The notes under the pieces were generated by a model. That model was not told where the DNA came from and did no database searches. It saw only the letters and a list, made by a program, of their open reading frames with translations. Source: UBA1141 sp963665155 (GTDB lineage: Bacteria > Chloroflexota > Dehalococcoidia > Lucifugimonadales > UBA3495). Taken from it: a stretch of 64,000 nucleotides of DNA. The translations under genes and the position numbers were made by a program. The DNA is taken from assembly GCA_963665155.2 (NCBI GenBank), contig OY761986.2, forward strand, positions 1,984,001 through 2,048,000, written 5' to 3'. Shown here piece after piece: positions 38,349 to 45,190 of the stretch. Numbering within the stretch: position 1 is the first letter of the stretch; every line of letters begins with the position of its first letter.

Positions 38349-38526
38349 TTTATCTGGCAACCTAGAACAACAGAACCGGCCTCATTTTTTGGGACAGGCG
38401 AAGTCATCGGCAGTGAGCCCAGAATAAGCACGTTCGTTGCATGTTACGCCGTGTTGTGGCATAGTTTTAGCTGCAAATCGTGGATGGAATGGCATTCTGA
38501 GCCACGCCCAAACACCGTTCATTGAT
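38349..38526. repeat. Conserved right-end module of island B
   Basis: Diverged copy of 33466-33639, preceding the degenerate tRNA remnant. Its length and block order match the island A copy, but it lacks the double GTGCAC motif. Confidence 0.72.
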
Positions 38527-38580
38527 GATTCTAAATATTCCGATTCCCGGTGCGACCCGGGGCGGGTCACCAGAGTTTAG
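38527..38580. repeat. Degenerate tRNA-Lys 3' half, right border of island B
   Basis: Aligns with 24080-24134. The T arm has changes (CCCGGTGCGACCCGGGG) and the anticodon region is eroded, but GGGGCGGGTCACCAGA and the following TTTAG are kept. So it is an old attachment site. Confidence 0.8.
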
Positions 38581-38590
38581 TCACGAAAAG

Positions 38591-38617
38591 AGGCCCCTGG
38601 CAATCAACCAGGGGCCT
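38591..38617 (+). terminator. Terminator behind the degenerate tRNA remnant
   Basis: AGGCCCCTGG and its complement form a 10-bp perfect stem with a seven-base loop, followed by TCCCTTAT. The sequence before it (TTTAGTCACGAAAAG) resembles TTTAGGCACGAAAAA after the intact tRNA, so this is probably the original chromosomal terminator of tRNA-Lys. Confidence 0.7.
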
Positions 38618-38843
38618 TCCCTTATCATCGCTAGAACGATTTATGGTGTGCATCCCATTATGCCACCGCAGCCATCACCGCTAATAAGGAGGTGACGGTG
38701 CTCCTAAAAACTGGGGCCTCCCTGTTTGAGCGGAGGGCGGCCTGAACAAACCACGGACGGGGCAGACCACGATCCTGTGTCACTCTAGAATTTGTCGCTT
38801 GTGTTACTTGAGGCACCATCAGCCGGGTTCTGAGCTTTAGAGA

Positions 38844-39011
38844 ATGTTTTCACTACTCCTCGTTTTTGGCGGACTAGCCGGGTTCTTCACCACTTTTGTT
38901 TGCTGTGTGCTCGCATTAGTTTACGGTTCCGGTCTGTGGTGGAACGTCGCAGCTGCCGCGTTCGGGCTTTCGGTTGGGATGTTTTTGGCCTTTCTTGTGC
39001 ACAAGGAGTAA
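38844..39011 (+). CDS. Small two-helix membrane protein
   Basis: A 55-residue frame, MFSLLLVFGGLAGFFTTFVC followed by CVLALVYGSGLWWN, then AAAFGLSVGMFLAFLVHKE, has two hydrophobic helices separated by a short polar turn. It ends 53 bases before the start of the scramblase-like gene and in the same direction, so the two are probably cotranscribed. No strong ribosome binding site precedes the ATG, and no family is recognised. The helix pattern makes a chance frame less likely. Confidence 0.5.
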   Translation: MFSLLLVFGGLAGFFTTFVCCVLALVYGSGLWWNVAAAAFGLSVGMFLAFLVHKE

Positions 39012-39063
39012 GAGCTCCGGTTGAATTATTGCCGGGCTGCGGCAGGTGGAAATGAGGGTGAAA

Positions 39064-39738
39064 ATGGATCAAAGAATGCTTTCAGACCACCAAGTACTGA
39101 AGGTGTCCCAACAAGTAGAGCCTCTCCAAGCGGTTACGGGAATCGAGACTGAGAACCGTTACCGTATTGTTGACCAGAACGGAGACCCTATCCTCTTTGC
39201 TTATGAGGAATCGGGATTCATGAGCAGGCAACTTCTAGGCGGCCACCGCCCAATTACCATGAATGTCATCGACAGGGAAGGTCAACTGCGCATGGTTGCC
39301 CGAAGGAAGCATTTCTGGTTCTTGTCCCATCTCGAGTTGCTTTATCCGGACGGTACCCCCTTGGGCAAAATGGAACAACGGTTCAACTTGTTTGGAAGGC
39401 GGTTTAACCTCACCGGTCTTCAGGGCGAGTCGGCAATGGTGCAAGGCCCAATGTTCCGGCCTCATACATTTTGGGTGAGACGAAACGGCGGAGACTTGGC
39501 CAAGATTACCAAAGAATGGGGCGGATTGGCACAGGAATTGGTCACGGTCGCCGATCATTTCACGATTGAGTTCTGTGGCCCTCAGGTAGAAGAACACCTT
39601 CGCTGGGCAATCATTGGCGCTGCCTTTGCTATTGACCTGGAGTATTTCGAGAATCGTGGCGGGCGTGGTGGTCTCAGGCCTGGTGTTTTAGGCGGTCACA
39701 GCTTCGATGCTGGCGGCTTCACCGGGAAGGGGTTTTGA
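39064..39738 (+). CDS. Scramblase/LURP-one-related protein
   Basis: The protein resembles the tubby-like phospholipid scramblase/LURP-one fold. The repeating strands YRIVDQNGDPILFAYEESGF, MNVIDREGQLRMVARRKHFW and LLYPDGTPLGKMEQRFN are typical, and the sequence ends with the membrane-proximal helix AIIGAAFAIDLEYFENRG and a glycine-rich tail. Three in-frame starts exist (GTG 39046, ATG 39052, ATG 39064). The last has AGGG at five bases spacing and was preferred, but the call is not firm. It lies after the small membrane protein and before the first IS1182-family element. A role in membrane-lipid organisation is only inferred from the family. Confidence 0.78.
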   Translation: MDQRMLSDHQVLKVSQQVEPLQAVTGIETENRYRIVDQNGDPILFAYEESGFMSRQLLGGHRPITMNVIDREGQLRMVARRKHFWFLSHLELLYPDGTPLGKMEQRFNLFGRRFNLTGLQGESAMVQGPMFRPHTFWVRRNGGDLAKITKEWGGLAQELVTVADHFTIEFCGPQVEEHLRWAIIGAAFAIDLEYFENRGGRGGLRPGVLGGHSFDAGGFTGKGF

Positions 39739-39781
39739 CACGTCGTCCATTTTGGAAATCCTTGACGATGGCAACAATGTT

Positions 39782-41763
39782 GATTCCCTCGCAAAAAGGC
39801 CTGTTTGAGATGAACCCTGGCGTGCGAAGGGGCCTGGAAGGGAGGAGGCCACGGGATGCCGGCTGCTGGCCTCACCGCACCATCTGCCGCGCTCAGGACA
39901 AGCGTGATCCCGTTGCGCTACCCCTTCCGTGGCTCAGGGCACCCGGTGGAAGCTGTGGAGCGGCGCCCTCATGCGGCCGTGACCGCAGGTACCGTCCCGA
40001 CCGCCCGCTGAGCCGTGTTCTCCATCTCCACCAGGCGTGCATGGACCATCCGCTTGAAGTTGCACGCCAACGCCTTCAGGTAGACGGCAAGCCGCACCCG
40101 ACGGCCCCCTCGCACCCGCAAGCGCCCAAGCCCGTGGGCGCGCTTCAGCTCGGAGTTCGTTCCCTCGATCCCGGCCCTTATGGCATACCGCTTGCGCCAC
40201 TCCTCGGTGGCCTCGGCCCTCCGGCGCCGCTCGATGTTCACCTTCACCAGGTCCGCCTTGAGGACGTAGGCCCCCGCACGCCGGTCCAGCTTCACTGGGC
40301 AACGGGACCGCAAGGGGCAGGGCTCGCATGTTGTCCTGGCAAAGTGGACCTCTACCCGCTCCGGCGCATCCTCCAACTCGTGCTCCTCGATGGACGGGTG
40401 GCCGGCGGGGCACACCGTGGCCTGCTCCCCTGTGACGTCGATCTGAAAGTCCGCGGCGGTGAGCGGCGGTGGTCCGTCACCCTCTCCTTCGCGCGAGTTC
40501 CCCGGCGCCGACCCCGCCACCGGGCTCACCAGTTCCGTTCCCCGGCGCGAGGCTTCGAAGGCATTGCGGCCCGACCCATACGCCGTGTCGGCGAAGAGCT
40601 CGTCCGGTCGGACCTTCCGCTCCGCGAGCCCGTCAACGACCGGCACGCTCACGTCGGTGTCGCTCCCACTCGAGGGGGTCACCTCCACGTGGGTGATGAG
40701 CTGGGTGGCGTTCTCCTCGTGGCAGGTCTCCGCCACCTGCACCTCGTACCCCTTCCCCTTGTGGCCGCTGTAGGTCACATCCGGGTCGTGGGGCGATTGC
40801 AGCGAGTCGGCGGACACCTGCTTCGGGTCCTTCAAGGCCACGGGCACCTTGCATTCCCCAGCATCGTCGTCATCGTCCCTGGGGCGCCCGTCCCGGTGTT
40901 TGCCCACATGGCACTGCTCCCGCAGCAGCCGCTCCAGCAGCCGGTACTCCTCCAGCTGGGCAGCAGTCGTGCCATGGAACCGGTCCACCAGCCGGTAGAG
41001 GTCCCGGGCACAGACCGAAAGGCGTCGCCGACCCTCCCCCGTGCGGGCGTCCTCGTAGTGGGTCGCCTCGTCTTCTTCCTTCAAATAGCCCCCTAGGAGG
41101 CCCTCCGGAACCCCAGGGCGAAGCTCTGGGTGCTCCCAGCGCAAGGCCCGCAGGAACAACCGCATCGTCTCACAGAACAGGCCCAGCCGGGTGAGTGTGG
41201 CGATGTTGCTCATGATGTGGGTGGAGTCCAGCCGTTGCTTTCCGGTGCGTATGCCCAGCGCCTGGATGATCCGGTCCGTGGTCTCCTGGAAAGCCAGCCG
41301 GCCACCGTCGTGCTGCATCAGGCGAACTCGGAAGTTGTGGAGGGTCTTCTGGGGCAGGTGGGTCTCCTCGATGTCCAGCCGCAGGGCGTGGTGCCAGAGC
41401 AGGTTGAACTCTAGTTGTTCCAGAGCTTCATCGTCGGTGAGGTTGAACATCTCTTTGAGGAGGTGGACCCCGAGGACGGTCTGCACCGCCCGGTTGGGAC
41501 GGCCGTTGTCCACGCAGTACATGGGAGCAAAGCGCTCCTCGTCAATCAGGGGGAGCGCCTCGTTTCGGAAAACCTCGGCCCAACTTCTCTCCAGACGCTT
41601 AGCCTTCTTCGGCGTCACCAGGAACTGGGACTGCCAGAGGCTCTCTTGCGGGTCTCGTATTCGGAACATCCTCCCCTCCCTCGGCCAGGCGCTGCCCCAA
41701 CGCCCTTTCCCCACATTATCCTCCCATTGCCCCCGGAGGACGAGGGGTTTTTACGAGGGAATC
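39782..41763 (-). mobile_element. IS1182-family insertion sequence, copy 1
   Basis: The ends are inverted repeats, GATTCCCTCGCAAAAA at 39782 and the complement of GATTCCCTCGTAAAAA at 41763. The element is flanked by AATGTT on both sides (39776-39781 and 41764-41769), a likely target duplication. It carries one full transposase gene pointing left. It lies between the scramblase-like gene and the amidohydrolase gene and breaks neither. Confidence 0.85.
39969..41669 (-). CDS. IS1182-family transposase, copy 1
   Basis: A DDE transposase of 566 aa with the IS1182 arrangement. The N-terminal domain reads FRIRDPQESLWQSQFLV and CVDNGRPNRAVQTVLGVHLL. The catalytic residues lie in KQRLDSTHIMSN (Asp), ELFADTAYGSG (Asp) and RAGIEGTNSELKRAHGL (Glu), and a Cys-rich CEPCPLRSRCPVKL, possibly metal-binding, is present between them. 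The start is the ATG at 41667-41669 with GGGAGG upstream; a longer frame reaches 41714 without a better signal. The gene has no frameshift or stop, so this copy is probably functional. Confidence 0.92.
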   Translation of the reverse strand: MFRIRDPQESLWQSQFLVTPKKAKRLERSWAEVFRNEALPLIDEERFAPMYCVDNGRPNRAVQTVLGVHLLKEMFNLTDDEALEQLEFNLLWHHALRLDIEETHLPQKTLHNFRVRLMQHDGGRLAFQETTDRIIQALGIRTGKQRLDSTHIMSNIATLTRLGLFCETMRLFLRALRWEHPELRPGVPEGLLGGYLKEEDEATHYEDARTGEGRRRLSVCARDLYRLVDRFHGTTAAQLEEYRLLERLLREQCHVGKHRDGRPRDDDDDAGECKVPVALKDPKQVSADSLQSPHDPDVTYSGHKGKGYEVQVAETCHEENATQLITHVEVTPSSGSDTDVSVPVVDGLAERKVRPDELFADTAYGSGRNAFEASRRGTELVSPVAGSAPGNSREGEGDGPPPLTAADFQIDVTGEQATVCPAGHPSIEEHELEDAPERVEVHFARTTCEPCPLRSRCPVKLDRRAGAYVLKADLVKVNIERRRRAEATEEWRKRYAIRAGIEGTNSELKRAHGLGRLRVRGGRRVRLAVYLKALACNFKRMVHARLVEMENTAQRAVGTVPAVTAA

Positions 41764-41850
41764 AATGTTATGTGAAGCGTTTTTTGAAGAACTCCGGATA
41801 GCCTACGGTCCCACGTAGACCGAAATTACCGGCACCTAAAAGGAGGGGAA

Positions 41851-42870
41851 ATGCCCGCTGAACTCGATGCTTGGTTAGCACTGGCTATCGAAGAAGCCAT
41901 TGAGCCTGAATTGCCCATCTGTGACCCGCACCATCACCTCTGGGACCGTAGTGGGGACCGGTACCTGATAGATGAAGTCACGGCCGATTTCGGCGGAGGG
42001 CATAAAGTCGTCCAGACCGTGTTCGTTGAAGTAGACGCCATGTACCGCGCCGCCGGACCCGCAGAAATGCGCCCCGTCGGAGAAACCGAGTTTGTGCGGG
42101 GCATCGGCGCTCAGAGCGAGAGCGGCCTCTACGGTCAAACACGGGTGGCCGCTGGCATCGTGGGTTACGCCGACCTGACCTTGGGAGAGGCGATCGGACC
42201 TGTGTTGGAGGCCCACGACGCAGCCAGCAGCGGTCGTTTTCGCGGTATCCGGCATAGCTGCATCTGGGACGCAAGTTCCGATTTGGGGACCGCACGGTTC
42301 GCACCCCAAGGCCTTATGGCGGACGCAAAGTTCCGCCAGGGTTTTGAAGTGCTGCAACGCCTAGGTTTTAGCTTCGACGCAATTGTCTATCACCATCAAA
42401 TTTCCGAGCTGGCTGATTTGGCCAACGCCTTCCCCGACGCCGTAATCATTCTGAATCACATTGGCCGTCCTTTGGGGATCGGGCCTTACGCAGGCAAGCG
42501 AGATGAGGTGTTCAAAATATGGCAGCGGGAAATTACGGCTTTGGCCAAGTGCCCAAACGTCTATGTGAAGGTGGGCGGCCTGGGTAATACCGTCAGCGGC
42601 TTCGATTGGCACACCCGTCCCACACCGCCATCGTCCCAGGAATTGACCGACACTACCTCTCATTATTATCTACATACTATCGAGGCTTTCGGACCAGAAC
42701 GCTGCATGTTTGAGAGCAACTTTCCTGTGGACAAGCGGTCATACTCCTATACTGCAGTGTGGAATTCGTTCAAACGTATGACTGCGGATTTCAGCGCCAC
42801 CGAGCGTACAGACCTGTTCCACGACCCCGCCGCCAGAGCATACCGGTTGCCTGTTCTGTCCGACCAATAG
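41851..42870 (+). CDS. Amidohydrolase-family metal-dependent hydrolase
   Basis: A TIM-barrel amidohydrolase (amidohydrolase 2 type) of 339 aa. The metal-binding start motif is ICDPHHHLWDRSG. GIRHSCIWDA, FSFDAIVYHHQ and ILNHIGRPLG follow, and the C-terminal NFPVDKRSYSYTA matches the 2-pyrone-4,6-dicarboxylate lactonase-like branch. The ATG at 41851 has AAAGGAGG five bases upstream, a strong site. It is the first gene right of the IS1182 copy. Relatives hydrolyse lactones or decarboxylate aromatic acids; the true substrate is unknown. Confidence 0.9.
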   Translation: MPAELDAWLALAIEEAIEPELPICDPHHHLWDRSGDRYLIDEVTADFGGGHKVVQTVFVEVDAMYRAAGPAEMRPVGETEFVRGIGAQSESGLYGQTRVAAGIVGYADLTLGEAIGPVLEAHDAASSGRFRGIRHSCIWDASSDLGTARFAPQGLMADAKFRQGFEVLQRLGFSFDAIVYHHQISELADLANAFPDAVIILNHIGRPLGIGPYAGKRDEVFKIWQREITALAKCPNVYVKVGGLGNTVSGFDWHTRPTPPSSQELTDTTSHYYLHTIEAFGPERCMFESNFPVDKRSYSYTAVWNSFKRMTADFSATERTDLFHDPAARAYRLPVLSDQ

Positions 42871-43256
42871 CTGCAATGAGCGTCGGCTGACGCACCCAAA
42901 ACATTTGCCGTAACTGATTGCCCTTATGCCCAGACGGCAGGCTGTTGCGCGCTTTTCATGGGCCGGTTATTCCACGCGTTTCCTGAGCAGATAGTTGCGC
43001 GCATTCCAAAGGCAGATCGCAGCGCATCTCAAGGGCAGATTTTTCCGCGCAATTCATCCGCGCAATTCAGTAAAAAATATGCGTGGCCGACAGGGAGGTT
43101 TTTAGGAAATTCCAACCTGGAAAATCAACAATACACCCGTCCGGATCCGGTTAGGGCGGTCAACCCACTATTGTTGGTATAACTTCTCCGCCAATTACCC
43201 CATATCTAACTGATTAGGGTGTAAACTGTGGAAATCCTGCGTGGGTGGAATTAAGC
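42871..43256. other. Intergenic region before the interrupted regulator gene
   Basis: 386 bases containing several short TTGCGCGC or GCGCAATTC-type repeats (near 42943, 42995 and 43050) and no gene that I can support. It should hold the promoter of the LuxR-type regulator. Confidence 0.4.
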
Positions 43257-43325
43257 ATGGTGTCCAGAGTCGCGGGGCATATCTTCGTCGGTCGTCAACA
43301 ACAGATGGCCGAGCTTAATGCAACG

Positions 43326-45107
43326 CTAGAAACCCGGCTGATAAGCCCTGCTGTGACGGGATGGCGTGGAGGATAACCAGTGGACTGTAAGTCTGAGGCT
43401 AAGAGTGACCCAGTTGGCTGCGGCCAATATGAATTGGGTAGTAACGATGGGCGACCCTGGGGCTTGCTGGTCCGGTTTATCGTGAGAGGAGCCTGGAGCC
43501 GGAGATATCATCCCCATCTTGGTAGCCACCAGGGTCAGGTTGGCCACCGTGGCCGCCATGAGTAGTTGGAATCGGGTCTTGGCTCGGCCGAAGTAGCGAG
43601 ATTGGCGGACCCCCAGTTGCACCAGCCGCGCCAGGCGATGCTCGGCCGCCTGGCGCAGCCTACGGTATTCAGCAAAGCCCTCACTCCGCTGGAAGTCCCG
43701 GGCTTGTTGCAAGAGCGCCTCTTGGGGATGCAGGGCTACGGTGCGTCCCGCCCCGTACCGCGCCGCCACGCACTGGGACCGCAGGGGGCATACGCCGCAG
43801 ACCGCCGGGTCGAATTGGAAACTCCGGGCCAGGTAGGTCCGACCCAACCGGTTGGTCCGGGTGCCGAAGGTCCGCAGGGTGTGGGTAACATTACCGGCTG
43901 GGCAGGTGCAGGTTCCTGCCTCCAAGTCGATCTGGAAGTCCTCCTTGGGGAAGCAGGCCTTATTAGGGCGACCCGGCACCTTGGCTATTAGAGTCCGACC
44001 AGCATCGGCAAAGGCCTGCCGCGTCCCGCCATCCCCATAGGCCGCATCCCCGATAGTCTCCTCCACCGCTATGCCCGTGTTCTCCTCACTCTGCTCCACC
44101 AGTTCCAGGACTCCAGTGTTGTCACCGGCATTGCCGGGCAGGATGTCTACCGCGGTCACCAGTTGGGAATCGGTATCCACCACCACCGCAGCCTTATGTC
44201 CGTCGAAGCGTTTGCTGCTGCTTTTACGGCCGTGGCGCATCTCCGGGTCGTGTACCGAAGGGATGCGGTCCCGGCTTACCCCATCCTTCAGGGCTGGGCC
44301 ATCCTCCTGGCGTTCCACATCCTGCAGTAACAGTTGCCCCAGCAACTCCGCCGCTTCCACTATACCCTGGCGCTGGGGGCTCTCCTCGGGGAACTGACCC
44401 TGGACCTGACGGGCCAGCTCCAACACCAGGTCGGCATCGGCTACTATCTTCTGCAGTAAGGCTTGCCGCTCTTTCTGGTTGTCCCAGTCAATCTCTGCCT
44501 CTCCCTTCACACTGGAGCCAAAGTAGAGTTCCAGACCGTGTCTCAAGGCCCATTCCTCGGGCCGCGTCCCATCCAGGTCCGAAAGCGCCCGCACTACCTG
44601 GACTATGCCGTCGGCCAGCAAGTTGTAGGTGTCCTTGACCGCCCCTCGGCCCAGAATGTAGGTGGTGTCTACCGCCACCTTCATCCGGCGTCCTTTCAGG
44701 TATCCGGTCTGCCGGGCGAATTGGAGGCTGCGCTGAAAGACGGCCCGCACCCGGTCGTGGAGGATCAGCTGGGCTCGAAACAGCTGCAGCGTGCTCTTGG
44801 CAAAGGGCCGGTCCTCCACCTCAATCCCCAACGCCACCTTCCACCGGATATCAAAATCCGCCCGCTGTTTGGCTTCGGCGTCGCTGACTTTGTCGTAGGC
44901 TTGCAACAACAGCGCAGTGGCCACCAGACTTGGGGGCACGCTATCCCGGCCATTGTCTGGGCAATATAGCTCGGCGAACTCTTCGTCTCGAAATAGCTGT
45001 CCCCGCAGGGAGGCCAGGAAGCCATAGAAGGAGCCCCGGCCCACATAGTCCAGGTACAGGTGATCCGCTTCCAGCAGCCCTCGTTGCGCCGACCGTACTC
45101 CCAGCAT
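43326..45107 (-). CDS. IS1182-family transposase, copy 2, stop codon in the target duplication
   Basis: A 593-residue transposase of the IS1182 family, only distantly related to copy 1. The catalytic blocks are AVDTTYILGRG (Asp), IGDAAYGDGGTRQAF (Asp) and the C-terminal RQSRYFGRAKTRFQLLMAA region; the Cys cluster is CGVCPLRSQCVAARYG. The start is the ATG at 45105-45107 with GGGAGG six bases upstream. The last codons run through the terminal repeat (RAYQPGF) and the TAG stop lies at 43326-43328, inside the CTAG target duplication. So the stop codon is supplied by the host target site. No internal damage was seen. Confidence 0.9.
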   Translation of the reverse strand: MLGVRSAQRGLLEADHLYLDYVGRGSFYGFLASLRGQLFRDEEFAELYCPDNGRDSVPPSLVATALLLQAYDKVSDAEAKQRADFDIRWKVALGIEVEDRPFAKSTLQLFRAQLILHDRVRAVFQRSLQFARQTGYLKGRRMKVAVDTTYILGRGAVKDTYNLLADGIVQVVRALSDLDGTRPEEWALRHGLELYFGSSVKGEAEIDWDNQKERQALLQKIVADADLVLELARQVQGQFPEESPQRQGIVEAAELLGQLLLQDVERQEDGPALKDGVSRDRIPSVHDPEMRHGRKSSSKRFDGHKAAVVVDTDSQLVTAVDILPGNAGDNTGVLELVEQSEENTGIAVEETIGDAAYGDGGTRQAFADAGRTLIAKVPGRPNKACFPKEDFQIDLEAGTCTCPAGNVTHTLRTFGTRTNRLGRTYLARSFQFDPAVCGVCPLRSQCVAARYGAGRTVALHPQEALLQQARDFQRSEGFAEYRRLRQAAEHRLARLVQLGVRQSRYFGRAKTRFQLLMAATVANLTLVATKMGMISPAPGSSHDKPDQQAPGSPIVTTQFILAAANWVTLSLRLTVHWLSSTPSRHSRAYQPGF

Positions 45108-45190
45108 CCTCAACCTCCCACACCCATTTATTAAATCTCTTGCCCAGTATATCGGGACAGCCTAGGTCAGGGTACTTTTCGGCCGGAGTT
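43330..45190 (-). mobile_element. IS1182-family insertion sequence, copy 2, inside a regulator gene
   Basis: The element is 1861 bp long. Its ends are imperfect inverted repeats (AAACCCGGCTGATAAG and AACTCCGGCCGAAAAG) and it is flanked by CTAG at 43326-43329 and 45191-45194. The host gene frame is continuous across the CTAG, which proves the insertion point. The element is different in sequence from copy 1. Confidence 0.93.

Larger units (their letters stand above)
33640..38580. mobile_element. Probable older genomic island B, about 4.9 kb
   Basis: The segment runs from the right attachment site of island A to a third, degenerate copy of the tRNA-Lys 3' half (38527-38580). The end just before that third copy is homologous to the right end of island A. 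No integrase remains in it. Its cargo genes are intact: an isomerase-like protein, an aminotransferase, a LicD-type protein and a cytidylyltransferase. The simplest reading is tandem accretion, with B integrated first and A inserted later in the same tRNA. Confidence 0.6.

Noticed and set aside
39735..41096. Long rightward ORF (453 codons) over the IS1182 copy 1
   Set aside because: It lies antisense to the transposase and has no family features; long antisense frames are expected in GC-rich coding sequence.
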